Assembly: GCF_007827275.1 (NCBI RefSeq) | Contig: NZ_VISE01000001.1 | Location: forward strand, 2,356,001 to 2,420,000 | Length of the DNA stretch: 64,000 bases | Origin: Gillisia sp. Hel_I_86 | GTDB lineage: Bacteria > Bacteroidota > Bacteroidia > Flavobacteriales > Flavobacteriaceae | Direction of reading: 5' to 3' | Shown: positions 8,469 to 17,958 of the stretch, one piece after another | Layout: every line of letters starts with the position of its first letter | How positions within the stretch are numbered: position 1 is the stretch's first letter | The notes under the pieces: generated by a model | The model's database searches: none | What the model saw: the letters and a program-made list of their open reading frames with translations, nothing else | What the model was told of the DNA's origin: nothing | Made by a program: the position numbers and the translations under genes

Positions 8469-9743
8469 ATGAAAAAATTATTTTCCCTTTTTATTGCATT
8501 AATGCTAGGTTTTCCTGTCATGGCTCAGCAGTTCGATTTGGGGCTGGAATTGAGGCCCCGATATGAATTTAGGAACGGTTATAAATCCCTGCTTTCTGAA
8601 CCTCAAGATCCTGCTTCTGTAGTTACCCAACGTTCCCGACTCAATTTTGATTATAAACATGAAAAATTGGAAGCAAAGGTTTCAGTACAAAATATTAGGG
8701 CCTGGGGCGATGTGCCTACATTAAATACTTCCGATGAAAATGGGATCGCAATTTTTGAAGCCTATGGAATTTATCGGCCAACCGAAACTATCGGTTTCAA
8801 AGTGGGACGACAAGTAATTTCGTATGACAATGAGCGTATGTTTGGCGAGGTGAACTGGACGCAGCAGGCCCGCAGCCACGATGCACTCGTTTTTATGTTT
8901 ACCCCCGCGGCAAATCAGCAACTGCACATTGGGGCGGCCATTAACAATGAAGGAGAAACGCTTGTTGATGTGCCTTACACCCTTAACAACTATAAAAATA
9001 TGCAGTATGCCCGGTATCATTTAAACTGGCAAAAATCGGCTTTGAGCCTTTTGGTTCTAAATACAGGATATGAATATCAGATTGGCGAGGTAGACAAAGT
9101 ACAATATAAAGTGACTTTTGGGCCCTATTTTAAATTCAACAATAATGGCTGGAGCGGGGATCTTTCTGCGTACGGGCAGCTGGGAACTCAGCAAGACCGT
9201 GATGTGGAAGCCTGGTATGCGGGAGCCAACCTTAATTATTCCCTGTCCAAAGAGTGGGGTGCGGGCATTGGTGCCGAATATCTTTCGGGAACCGACATGA
9301 ACCAGATCGGCGGCGACAGCAATTCCTTTAATCCTCTTTTTGGAACAAACCATGGTTTTAATGGGTTTATGGACTATTTTTATGTAGGGAACCACATAAA
9401 TTCTGTGGGACTGGCAGATATGTATGCCAAACTAACATACACCAAAAATAAGCTGAAACTTACTGCCATTCCACATGTATTTAATGCTGCGGCCGATGTT
9501 TATGATGCAAGTGGCAAAAAGCAGGACAGCTATTTAGGTACAGAAGTGGATTTAATGCTCGGATATAGTTTATATAAAGACCTTTCTTTAGGTATGGGCT
9601 ATTCACATATGTTTGCTGATGATTCTCTAGAAGTGTTAAAAGGCGGGGATGCCGGTGAAATTCAAAACTGGGCTTGGGTGAGCCTCACTTTTAAACCAAC
9701 TTTGTTTTCATGGAACAATAACAGCCAACCTGCTAATTTTTAG
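8469..9743 (+). CDS. Outer-membrane porin of the alginate-export (AlgE-like) family
   Basis: A 424-residue protein with a signal peptide (MKKLFSLFIALMLGFPVMAQ, cleavage after AQ). The rest is a series of amphipathic beta strands rich in Tyr, Trp and Gly. The segments LRPRYEFRNGYKSL, RSRLNFDYKHEKLEAKVSVQNIR and KVGRQVISYDNERMFGEVNW match the alginate_exp beta-barrel family common in Bacteroidota. It should form a channel for small anionic or neutral solutes in the outer membrane. It stands alone between pseudogenes and a Usp gene, so the substrate cannot be inferred. The name does not imply alginate secretion here. Confidence 0.85.
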   Translation: MKKLFSLFIALMLGFPVMAQQFDLGLELRPRYEFRNGYKSLLSEPQDPASVVTQRSRLNFDYKHEKLEAKVSVQNIRAWGDVPTLNTSDENGIAIFEAYGIYRPTETIGFKVGRQVISYDNERMFGEVNWTQQARSHDALVFMFTPAANQQLHIGAAINNEGETLVDVPYTLNNYKNMQYARYHLNWQKSALSLLVLNTGYEYQIGEVDKVQYKVTFGPYFKFNNNGWSGDLSAYGQLGTQQDRDVEAWYAGANLNYSLSKEWGAGIGAEYLSGTDMNQIGGDSNSFNPLFGTNHGFNGFMDYFYVGNHINSVGLADMYAKLTYTKNKLKLTAIPHVFNAAADVYDASGKKQDSYLGTEVDLMLGYSLYKDLSLGMGYSHMFADDSLEVLKGGDAGEIQNWAWVSLTFKPTLFSWNNNSQPANF

Positions 9744-10195
9744 TTAGTTTGTTTTTAAAAATTATTTTAGTTGAAACTTGATGAAGAAGGGATTGGTTTA
9801 TCAGCAAAGATTTCCACATAACCTCTTAATTCAAATTTTTAAGTTAAATAGGCAACTTTTGAGGTGAAAACTGTTTGAAATTCACCCGGTTTCATGTCAT
9901 TTTCAGGTTAAGATTACAAAAATTCTTGCTTTTAGAACATAACAAAAAAACGAACAAATAGGGAATTTTGAAATTAAAAACCCTCTCTGCCCCAGCCATT
10001 CCCCAAGTGAAGTGGATAAATATGTTCTCATTATCAAGGCTTCTCTACACAAGAGCTTATTTGTGGTGTTCTAAGTCCATTTATACTTCTTCCAAGGAAT
10101 CAACTTTCTGGTTGAACCCAAAATACGTGGTGATTTATATCATGTTTTAAAATAGAATTGTACGTTAGTTTTGACGGTGATAAAATCACCTTGCA
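9744..10195. other. Intergenic region without a supported gene
   Basis: About 450 bp of AT-rich sequence between the porin and Usp genes. The only long frame (9968-10150) has no recognisable features. No clear terminator or repeat was found. Confidence 0.5.
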
Positions 10196-11035
10196 ATGAA
10201 AACAATCCTTATTCCAATAGATTTTTCAAAAGAATCAGAGAAGGCACTTTCTGTAGGCGCCACCATCGCAAAACGTATATCGGCCAAACTTGTCCTAGCG
10301 CATATGACAGGTTTAAATGATAGCTCTTTGGGGACAGCTCCTGTACATAATGCCACTAAGAAACTTTATTATTCTAAACTCGCGACAAAACGCTTTGATG
10401 AATTTTTGGAAAAAGATTTTCTAAAAGATGTTCTAGTTGAACCTATAATGCAGCACCATGTTGACTTTAGTAGTATAAGCTTACTTGCCGATGATATTTC
10501 AGCAGCTCTAATTGTTATGGGCTCAAGTGGCAGTAATGGACTGTCAGAAGTCACCACTGGAAGCAATACCGAGAAAGTAGTTCGTAGGTCGAATGTGCCA
10601 GTCTTGGTAGTCAAGAAAAACAAACTTAATTTTTCATCAGAGACCATATTGTTCGCAAGTGATTTTAAAGAAGAAAGTCTCGATGCGTATAAGCGAGTCT
10701 CGGAAATTGCTAAAATGTTGAAAGCCAAAATCAATCTTCTTTATATTAATCTTCCAGGAAAAGACTTTAGGAGTACCAAAGAAATGGATGAAGTTTTGTT
10801 TGCTTTTTTCACTAGAGCGCAACATCCAGATCCTGTAGGAGCTATTAAAATAGTTAATCGTTATGCTGATTTTTCAATTGAAGAAGGAATCTATAATTTT
10901 TCGCAGTTGGTTGCTGCCGATATTATCGCAATTCCCACCCACGGTAGAAAAGGGATATCACATTTAATTCACGGCAGCATAAGCGAGGATGTGGCAAACC
11001 ACTCAATAATCCCTGTGCTTACTTTAAGGATATAA
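10196..11035 (+). CDS. Tandem universal stress protein (UspA family)
   Basis: A 279-residue cytoplasmic protein with two Usp domains. The first (about 1-141) begins KTILIPIDFSKESEKAL and contains VMGSSGSNGLSEVTTGSNTEKVV, an ATP-binding-type GxxGx(9)G(S/T) loop. The second (about 148-279) starts ETILFASDFKEESLDAY and ends IPTHGRKGISHLIHGSISEDV. Such tandem proteins are typical of Bacteroidota and respond to starvation or oxygen and redox stress. The precise role is unknown. Repeat family A copy 3 follows 20 bp after the stop. Confidence 0.93.
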   Translation: MKTILIPIDFSKESEKALSVGATIAKRISAKLVLAHMTGLNDSSLGTAPVHNATKKLYYSKLATKRFDEFLEKDFLKDVLVEPIMQHHVDFSSISLLADDISAALIVMGSSGSNGLSEVTTGSNTEKVVRRSNVPVLVVKKNKLNFSSETILFASDFKEESLDAYKRVSEIAKMLKAKINLLYINLPGKDFRSTKEMDEVLFAFFTRAQHPDPVGAIKIVNRYADFSIEEGIYNFSQLVAADIIAIPTHGRKGISHLIHGSISEDVANHSIIPVLTLRI

Positions 11036-11054
11036 TTTCAATTACTCCCAGGTA

Positions 11055-11166
11055 TTTAATCCCTCATCGAGGGTTTAATTCCCCGAGGCTTGCCTCTAAT
11101 TTTTAAAAATAGTTTCTCCCGATATTTCGGGACATACCTCGTGGGCTTGCCCCGAGGTTCTTGATT
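11055..11166 (+). repeat. Interspersed repeat family A, copy 3
   Basis: About 112 bp, nearly identical to the copy at 5290, with the CCCTCATCGAGGG, TCCCGATATTTCGGGA and CCTCG...CGAGG hairpins. It lies directly behind the Usp gene and could act as its transcript 3' end. Confidence 0.85.
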
Positions 11167-11329
11167 TTAAGAATATGTTCAGTTAATTTCAAAATATGAC
11201 AGAGCCAATTTCTATAGCCAAGCAATTCTCAATTAGATTAAATCTAAAAATTCCCCGATGGCTCTGCCTGGGGGGGCGATTCACCTTATTGATCCTTAGT
11301 TTTATAAGATTCTGAAACTCCCGAACGGT

Positions 11330-12786
11330 CCTATCGTGTGGACACAATTATTTAATATTTTAAGGGATTAGCATTAATTTTACTCAAAAAATGAGAAGGG
11401 GGTTCACAGGCTTAGGGGATAAACGGTTGGTTTATCGGGGCAACAAGATTTTATCGGACCTGTTCAGCAAGAGCGTCCATTCGATCCGTCAGCTCAGCAG
11501 GAACGAATCAGACGCAAAGGCCGTTTACCGTTTTTTGCAGAACGATAGGGTCAGTGAAGGAGATATAGTAGAGAACTTGGTACATAATTGCCAGATGGCT
11601 TGTGCGGGCAAATTTGTTGTCTGTATCCAAGATACCACGGAGGTCAACCTAAGCAGCCATGGTAATAGGATCAATAAAGATGGCTTTGTGGGCACGACCA
11701 ATGCGAAGAATTCCCAGGGACTGGGGTTCTTCATCCACCCAAGTTTGGTCTTGGATGCCGTGAGCGGCACCCCCTACGGCTATTCTGATATAAAGATCTG
11801 GAACAGGCCCTTGGAGTTCGCATCAAAGCATGAAAGACAGTACGGCAAGCTGCCCATAGAAGAAAAAGAGTCCTATAAGTGGATAGAAGTTTCCAAAAAC
11901 ACACAGGCCTCGCTAAGGGGCGTGGTAGCGGGAATGGTGATCGTACAAGATAGGGAAGGCGATATCTACGAACAGTTTGCAACCATACCAGATGCACAAA
12001 CAGATCTATTGATAAGGGCCCGTACGGATAGGACCTTGGCGGATGGGTCAAAATTGTTTAGCTGCCTGGCGGACCAACCCTATCAAGGATCCTATGAGGT
12101 ACAGGTGGATGCCTGTGCAAAGACCAGAAGAAAAAAAAGGATTGCAAAAATTGAAATCAGATATAAAGAGGTGGAACTTAAAAGGACCAGGGCGGCAAGC
12201 AAAGCAGTGGCACCCAGCATAAAACTATACCTGGTAGAGGCCAAAGAGGCGAACCGTACCGGGCCGGACAGGGTGTGCTGGAGGTTGTTGACAAGCCTGC
12301 CCATAGAGACTCTGGAAATGGCAGAAATGTGCGTGGAATGGTATAAGTGGAGGTGGACCATAGAAGAGGTGTTCAAGATATTAAAAAAAGAGGGCTACAA
12401 TATCGAGGCGTCAGAGCTGGAGTATGGGTCATCGGTAAGAAAACTGAGCTTGTTGATAATGGAGGTCATCATCAAACTGTTCTTGATGCGGCTGGCGTAT
12501 GCGGTACCAGAAGGAGAGATGAGCGCCGATAGCTGTTTCACGGAAGAAGAACAAACGTTTTTAGAGCACCAGATAATAAGACTGGAAGGTAGGACAGAGA
12601 AACAAAAAAACCCGTATAAGGAAAAAGGGCTAAAGAGATATGTTTGGGCGATAGCAAGACTTGGCGGATGGAAAGGCTATGAAAGCAAAAGGCATCCGGG
12701 CATAACGACCCTATGGATAGGATTGAAATATTTTAAGGCTGCCATGGAAGGGTGGACCATTCATAAAGATGTGTCCACACGATAGG
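11330..12786 (+). mobile_element. Complete IS4-family (Tn5/IS50-like) insertion sequence, 1457 bp
   Basis: The ends carry a perfect 17-bp inverted repeat, CCTATCGTGTGGACACA, at 11330-11346 and inverted at 12770-12786. The element is flanked by a 6-bp direct repeat AACGGT (11324-11329 and 12787-12792). Because the next base pair is also complementary, an 18-bp repeat with a 4-bp duplication is equally consistent. Removing the element and one repeat restores the palindrome CCCGAACGGTCGGG of repeat family B. Perfect ends, an intact transposase and a visible target duplication point to recent insertion. Confidence 0.9.
11391..12785 (+). CDS. IS4-family transposase (Tn5-like)
   Basis: A 464-residue DDE transposase. 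Visible features are an N-terminal DNA-binding region (DAKAVYRFLQNDRV), the first acidic motif QDTTEVN (about residues 80-86), the second QDREGDIYE, and the IS4 signature WYKWRWTIEEVFKILKKEG carrying the catalytic Glu. The C-terminal part matches the Tn5 transposase dimerisation region. The gene is visibly richer in GC than its neighbours, consistent with recent arrival. Its stop codon TAG (12783-12785) and the codons just before it lie inside the right inverted repeat. It is intact and presumably active. Confidence 0.92.
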   Translation: MRRGFTGLGDKRLVYRGNKILSDLFSKSVHSIRQLSRNESDAKAVYRFLQNDRVSEGDIVENLVHNCQMACAGKFVVCIQDTTEVNLSSHGNRINKDGFVGTTNAKNSQGLGFFIHPSLVLDAVSGTPYGYSDIKIWNRPLEFASKHERQYGKLPIEEKESYKWIEVSKNTQASLRGVVAGMVIVQDREGDIYEQFATIPDAQTDLLIRARTDRTLADGSKLFSCLADQPYQGSYEVQVDACAKTRRKKRIAKIEIRYKEVELKRTRAASKAVAPSIKLYLVEAKEANRTGPDRVCWRLLTSLPIETLEMAEMCVEWYKWRWTIEEVFKILKKEGYNIEASELEYGSSVRKLSLLIMEVIIKLFLMRLAYAVPEGEMSADSCFTEEEQTFLEHQIIRLEGRTEKQKNPYKEKGLKRYVWAIARLGGWKGYESKRHPGITTLWIGLKYFKAAMEGWTIHKDVSTR

Positions 12787-12854
12787 AACGGTCGGGACAG
12801 AATGACGTTGTTTTTCATTTTATGATACTTTACGGATAAAAAAAACAATAAAAG

Positions 12855-12888
12855 CAAAAGGGGGAAACAATAAATTTTCCCCCTTTTT
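12855..12888. terminator. Intrinsic terminator downstream of nrdJ
   Basis: Stem AAAAGGGGGAAA / TTTTCCCCCTTTT with a short A-rich loop and T-tracts on both strands. It lies 23 bp past the nrdJ stop on the minus strand and faces the IS element on the other side. Confidence 0.8.
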
Positions 12889-12910
12889 TAAATTGTTCAT
12901 TTCAGTTGAA

Positions 12911-15460
12911 TTATCCGCACTTGGAAGAGCCACAGTCTTTGCATGTTAAGCAACCTTCCTGATAAATAAGATTGGTGGAATTACAATTGGCGCACTTCTG
13001 GCCTTTTGCTTCGGTACCATCTGCTACATATCTTTTTAATGCTCTTGCCACTCCGTTTTTCCAAGTATTGATGGATTCGTTATCCAGTTGCAGACTGTTG
13101 ATAAGATCTACTGCTTTTTCAATGGGCATTCCATGACGAAGGGTACTGGAGATCAGTTTGGCATAGTTCCAAAATTCGGGATCAAATTTATGGGACAGGC
13201 CTTCAATGGTTGTTTTATAGCCCCGCTGATTTTGATATTGAAAATCATAACGGGAATTTCCCCCTCCATCTTTGTTCTTAATGATCACTCCCTGATTTAC
13301 CCATCTCGGAATCAAAATTCCATCCTCATCATCGGCAAAACCAGTAAAGATCTCATAAGGGCGATCATCCATCAACCCTATAAAAGCGATCCATTTTTCT
13401 TTATTGTTTTGGAACCTAACAACGTCTGCCTCCAGCGTCTGCGGACGCTTTGTTGGAAAATTCGTAAATTCATTTTTCTCGTCTTTCTTCTCTTCATTAG
13501 AGATCAAAACCCCCGATCTGGATCCATCACGATATACGGTAACGCCTTTGCAGCCTTCTTCCCAAGCTTTCATATATAGATTGCCCACCAATTCTTCGGT
13601 GGCATCATTTGGTAAATTAATTGTCACGCTTATGGAGTGATCTACCCATTTTTGTACTGCTCCCTGCATTTTTACCTTGCTCATCCAGTCAATATCATTG
13701 GATGTGGCCTTGTAATAAGGTGATTTTTTTACCAGCTTGTCCAGATCTTTTTGGGTGTAATTTTTATCGATTTCATATCCGTTTACTTCCATCCATTCTT
13801 TAAATCTATGATGGAAAACTACATATTCTTCCCAAGAATCCCCAGTTTCATCAACATAATCTACACGGACCTCTTTATCATTTGGATTTACTTTTCTTCT
13901 TCTTTTATAGACCGGTAGGAATACCGGTTCAATTCCAGAGGTGGTTTGGGTCATTAAACTTGTGGTACCCGTAGGGGCAATGGTCAATAATGCAACATTT
14001 CTACGACCATATTCCATCATTTCAAAATAAAGTTTTTCATCTTCATTTTTGATCCTCTGGATAAAAGGATTGTTCTTTTCCCTTTCTGAATCGTAAAAAC
14101 TAAAAGCTCCGCGTTCTTTGGCCATGGTAACCGAACTTCTATATGCTTCGATCGCAAGGGTTTTATGGATTTTTACTGAAAATTCTATTCCTTTCTCACT
14201 ACCGTACTTTATTCCCAGTCCTGCAAGCATATCGCCTTCAGCAGTTATGCCAACCCCTGTGCGCCTTCCTTCCCGTGCTTTTTTCCTGATCTCCAACCAT
14301 AAATTTCTTTCTACCCTTTTAATCTCTTCATTTTCCGGATCGGCATCAATTTTTGCCAAGATATTGTCAATTTTTTCAAGCTCCAGGTCAATAATGTCGT
14401 CCATGATCCTTTGGGCAGCTGCTACGTGTTTCTTGAACAAATCAAAATTAAAGGAAGCTTGCTCTGTAAAAGGATTTTCGACATACGAAAATAAATTGAT
14501 TGCGAGAAGCCTACAAGAATCATAAGGACATAAGGGAATTTCCCCACAAGGATTGGTTGAAACGGTTTTATACCCAAGGTCTGCATAGCAATCGGGCACA
14601 GATTCACGGGTAATGGTATCCCAAAACAGGATTCCGGGCTCTGCAGATCGCCAAGCGTTATGAACGATTTTATCCCAGATTTTCCCTGCCTCTATTTCCT
14701 TGGTATATTTTGGGGCCTCACTATGAATGGGGTACTTTTGTACATAGCTGCTTTTGTTTTTTACTGCTTTCATGAAGTCGTCATCGATCCTCACTGAAAC
14801 ATTTGCTCCTGTAACCTTTCCCTGCTCCATCTTTGCATCTATGAAACTCTCGGCATCGGGATGATTGATGGAGACAGAAAGCATTAGGGCGCCTCTTCTC
14901 CCGTCCTGTGCGACTTCCCTGGTGGAGTTGGAATATCGCTCCATAAAAGGAACGAGCCCGGTAGAGGTGAGGGCAGAATTCTTTACAGGGGATCCTTTTG
15001 GGCGAATATGTGAAAGATCGTGGCCCACGCCCCCGCGCCTTTTCATCAACTGCACCTGTTCCTGGTCAATTTTCATAATACTACCATAGGAATCGCTGTC
15101 GCCTTCATTGCCTATCACAAAGCAGTTTGATAAAGACCCTATCTGGTACTTGTTTCCTATTCCTGCCATTGGACTTCCCTGTGGCACGATATATTTGAAA
15201 TTTTCTATCAAACCCAAAATTTCTTCCTCGGTCATGGGATTGGCATAATTTGCTTCGATCCGTGCAATTTCCTTTGCTAGCCTAATATGCATTTCGTGCG
15301 GAGTGCTTTCATAAATATTGCCGTAGGAATCCTTTAAAGCATACTTGTTGATCCAAACCCTCGCTGCGAGTTCATCTCCTTTAAAATATGCTACAGAAGC
15401 TTTAAAAGCCTCCTCTTGTGTATAGGTTTTGGCCGGGATTTTTGGGGTTGTGGTTTTCAT
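12911..15460 (-). CDS. nrdJ: Adenosylcobalamin-dependent (class II) ribonucleotide reductase
   Basis: This 849-residue enzyme reduces ribonucleotides to deoxyribonucleotides without needing oxygen, using adenosylcobalamin as radical source. Residues 303-307 (NPCGE) are the conserved active-site Asn, Cys and Glu, and C113 in LSNCFVIG is the first redox cysteine. APTGTTSLM is the typical barrel segment. The C-terminus (CANCN...CLTCKDCGSSKCG) forms a Cys-rich zinc ribbon plus the shuttle cysteine pair. Length and domain order are normal for the family. No cobalamin riboswitch was recognised upstream. The gene stands alone, with a terminator downstream. Confidence 0.95.
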   Translation of the reverse strand: MKTTTPKIPAKTYTQEEAFKASVAYFKGDELAARVWINKYALKDSYGNIYESTPHEMHIRLAKEIARIEANYANPMTEEEILGLIENFKYIVPQGSPMAGIGNKYQIGSLSNCFVIGNEGDSDSYGSIMKIDQEQVQLMKRRGGVGHDLSHIRPKGSPVKNSALTSTGLVPFMERYSNSTREVAQDGRRGALMLSVSINHPDAESFIDAKMEQGKVTGANVSVRIDDDFMKAVKNKSSYVQKYPIHSEAPKYTKEIEAGKIWDKIVHNAWRSAEPGILFWDTITRESVPDCYADLGYKTVSTNPCGEIPLCPYDSCRLLAINLFSYVENPFTEQASFNFDLFKKHVAAAQRIMDDIIDLELEKIDNILAKIDADPENEEIKRVERNLWLEIRKKAREGRRTGVGITAEGDMLAGLGIKYGSEKGIEFSVKIHKTLAIEAYRSSVTMAKERGAFSFYDSEREKNNPFIQRIKNEDEKLYFEMMEYGRRNVALLTIAPTGTTSLMTQTTSGIEPVFLPVYKRRRKVNPNDKEVRVDYVDETGDSWEEYVVFHHRFKEWMEVNGYEIDKNYTQKDLDKLVKKSPYYKATSNDIDWMSKVKMQGAVQKWVDHSISVTINLPNDATEELVGNLYMKAWEEGCKGVTVYRDGSRSGVLISNEEKKDEKNEFTNFPTKRPQTLEADVVRFQNNKEKWIAFIGLMDDRPYEIFTGFADDEDGILIPRWVNQGVIIKNKDGGGNSRYDFQYQNQRGYKTTIEGLSHKFDPEFWNYAKLISSTLRHGMPIEKAVDLINSLQLDNESINTWKNGVARALKRYVADGTEAKGQKCANCNSTNLIYQEGCLTCKDCGSSKCG

Positions 15461-16545
15461 AGGCGGAAATATATTAGGTTTTTTAGACGAGTTTGAGTGG
15501 GTTAAAAGTATAAAAAAATTAACGGTAATGGATTTTTATTTTTCAAAAAGTTTACAGCAAATAAAAGTTAAAGTACTGTAAATAAGATATTTATAAATTT
15601 ATGAACATTCTAATGTTGACAAATAATTTAATTTTTTTTGTACCCTGAATCAGAAGCAGATAGCGTTTTTAGGGAATCCCTTATGGGATATTGTTGTTCT
15701 TGCAATTATAAAAATTAGTTGGAAGAACCTTTAAAAGGGATTTTTATTTTTGGGCATTCATTTTTGTTAATGGGAAAGATGATCCATCCAAAACTGGCAA
15801 TATTATGTTTTTTTATATTGACCAATAATTTTGAAACACCTCTTAAATTACCATTTTTCGCGTTTAAAAAATGGGATTTCCGGTTTTTGGAATGGACTTG
15901 AGTGCATTAAAACTAAAATCTTTTTAATTAGGGAAATACAATATGTGGCTTATGGAGCAAAGGTTCGAAAGCCTATTGTTATTCGAATATTACGATGAAT
16001 TTTCCCAACTGAATAGTTGTCATTTGGAAATAATGGAATCCGAGGAAGATTATTCTTACTATTAAAATATGAACACCATTGCTATTGGAAAGTTGTTTAA
16101 CAAGCTTATTCCCATCACGCTTCTTTAATTTTTAGCCTTCAAATAACCGGGATCCATACTATATCCAAGCAAGGTTGAAAAAGCAAGACCCACTTTCTTC
16201 AAATTTGCATTATAATCTGGAATGTAAAAAATAGCTGGAATTTATTAAAAAAAATGCTCAAAAGATATATCAGTTTCAAAATTTGTAACTAAAGGATTGC
16301 AAGTATTTTGATTGAACAGGAAATGTTGCAACCTGAACCCACGCATTGCAAGTTCGTAGAATGTTTAAAATGTGATGCGGGCATTTCAAGAAACAAGAAC
16401 CTGTTTGAATGAATTTTAAAATAGTTTTTAATCGTTCAATTGAGGAGGCTGTTATTACAATTAATTCACTTTTCAAAATTAACTGCTGAAGATTTCCTGA
16501 AATCAGGTATTTTTTTTTGTAATTTAATACCTTAGATAGATTTTA
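15461..16545. other. Long intergenic region, no supported gene
   Basis: About 1.1 kb of AT-rich DNA between divergent nrdJ and glgA. Small frames such as 15719-15901 and 15943-16065 have neither a recognisable family nor coding-like composition. A weak inverted repeat CCTGAAATCAGG followed by a T-run lies just before glgA (about 16497-16520). It may hold the promoters of both flanking genes and remnants of lost genes. Confidence 0.5.
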
Positions 16546-17958
16546 ATGAAGATTATACATATTAGTGCCGAATGTTATCCCATTGCTAAAGTTGGAGGAC
16601 TGGCAGATGTTGTAGGGGCTTTGCCCAAATATCAAAATAATACGGGGACCACGAGCCGTGTGGTGATGCCGTTCTATAACAACAAGTTCAGTAAAGAACA
16701 TAAGTTTAAAACCGTTCATGAGGGGAATTTAGAATTGGGAACCGACTTCTTGAGTTTTAAAATTTTAATTCCGGAAAACAGTGACTTGGGATTTGAACTC
16801 TTTTTAGTAGATATCCCCAATTTATTATTTAAAGATTATGTGTATTCTGAAAAGGACACCGAAAGGTTTTTGGCTTTTCAGATTGCTGCCTTGGATTGGA
16901 TCCTTCAGAACAAGCAATTGCCGGAAATAGTACATTGTCATGATCATCATACAGGGTTAATTCCTTTTATGATGTCTCATGCAATTAAGTATAAAAAGTT
17001 AAAGAATATCCCTTCCGTATTTACCATTCATAATGCCCAATATCAGGGCTGGTTTTCACACGATAAAATAGAGTTGATCCCTGCGTTTCCTTTGTCCCAC
17101 ATCGGATTATTGGATTGGGACAATTGTATAAATCCGTTGGCCACAGCAATTAAGTGTGCTTGGCGGGTTACTACTGTTTCCCCAAGTTATATGGAAGAAT
17201 TGAAGTTGAAGGCAAATGGGTTGGAAAGTTTAATTAATTCAGAAAGTCAGAAATGTATTGGGATCTTGAACGGAATAGATACAAAAGTTTGGAACCCTGG
17301 AGACGATGATCTAATTGTGGCGAAATATGGAACTGACGATTGCGATGCCGGGAAACAGGCTTCAAAGGAGTGGTTGTGTAAAAAATTCAATCTAGATTTT
17401 AAAAAACCCTTATTTGTTTTTATTGGTAGGCTTGTGGAGGAAAAAGGTGCCGATCTTTTCCCTGAACTATTTGACTTGGCATTGAAAAGACTAGATATTT
17501 CTATCTTATTATTGGGTTCCGGAAACAAAGAAGTAGAAAAGCAATTGATGCAACTCACCAATAAGTATCCTAAAAACTATAATGCTTTTATCGGCTATGA
17601 TGAGGCGCTCTCGCATAAAATGTATGCAGGCGCCGATTTTTTGTTAATGCCTTCTCGCGTGGAGCCTTGCGGACTTAACCAGATGTACTCACTTAGATAT
17701 GGCACCATCCCTATTGTAAATAAAATAGGAGGTTTAAAAGATACTGTGGTTGATATCTCCGATGGTGGATTTGGATTTTTGCATACTGAAAACACGGTCA
17801 AGGGGATTTTTGATTCCATAAAAAGAGCAACCAAATATTATAGCGATTCTTCAAAATTTAAAGAAACCAGAAAAACGATCATGCAAATAGATCATTCCTG
17901 GGATGAGTCTGCACAGCAATATGTTACTTTATATAAATCTTTAATTAAGCAAACATGA
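16546..17958 (+). CDS. glgA: Glycogen synthase (ADP-glucose, GT5)
   Basis: This 470-residue cytoplasmic enzyme transfers glucose from ADP-glucose to alpha-1,4-glucan. The GT5 signature K15-V-G-G-L19 in YPIAKVGGLADVVGALPK binds the ADP-glucose phosphates. VHCHDHHTG, FTIHNAQYQGWF and the C-terminal MPSRVEPCGLNQMYSLRYGTIP retaining-transferase motif are all present. Its TGA overlaps the ATG of glgC (ATGA), so the two are translationally coupled. It is the first gene of the glgA-glgC-glgB-GH31 glycogen cluster. Confidence 0.95.
   Translation: MKIIHISAECYPIAKVGGLADVVGALPKYQNNTGTTSRVVMPFYNNKFSKEHKFKTVHEGNLELGTDFLSFKILIPENSDLGFELFLVDIPNLLFKDYVYSEKDTERFLAFQIAALDWILQNKQLPEIVHCHDHHTGLIPFMMSHAIKYKKLKNIPSVFTIHNAQYQGWFSHDKIELIPAFPLSHIGLLDWDNCINPLATAIKCAWRVTTVSPSYMEELKLKANGLESLINSESQKCIGILNGIDTKVWNPGDDDLIVAKYGTDDCDAGKQASKEWLCKKFNLDFKKPLFVFIGRLVEEKGADLFPELFDLALKRLDISILLLGSGNKEVEKQLMQLTNKYPKNYNAFIGYDEALSHKMYAGADFLLMPSRVEPCGLNQMYSLRYGTIPIVNKIGGLKDTVVDISDGGFGFLHTENTVKGIFDSIKRATKYYSDSSKFKETRKTIMQIDHSWDESAQQYVTLYKSLIKQT

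Larger units (their letters stand above)
11300..12840 (-). repeat. MITE-like repeat family B, copy A, split by the IS4 element
   Basis: The left part (AGATTCTGAAACTCCCGAACGGT, 11307-11329) and the right part (AACGGTCGGGACAGAATGACG and on to TATGATACTTTACGGATAAA, 12787 to about 12840) together reproduce the unit seen intact at 19236, 32233 and 60592. The insertion sequence landed inside the palindrome CCCGAACGGTCGGG. Confidence 0.75.

Noticed and set aside
9968-10150. 60-codon frame between porin and Usp genes
   Set aside because: No family, signal or conserved pattern, and its composition is not coding-like.
15461-15720. Possible cobalamin riboswitch before the B12-dependent reductase
   Set aside because: I looked for a B12-box-like element and compact stems on the minus strand and found none.
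15719-16065. Small frames (15719-15901; 15943-16065) upstream of glgA
   Set aside because: No recognisable domain or promoter-terminator context; probably chance frames in AT-rich DNA.
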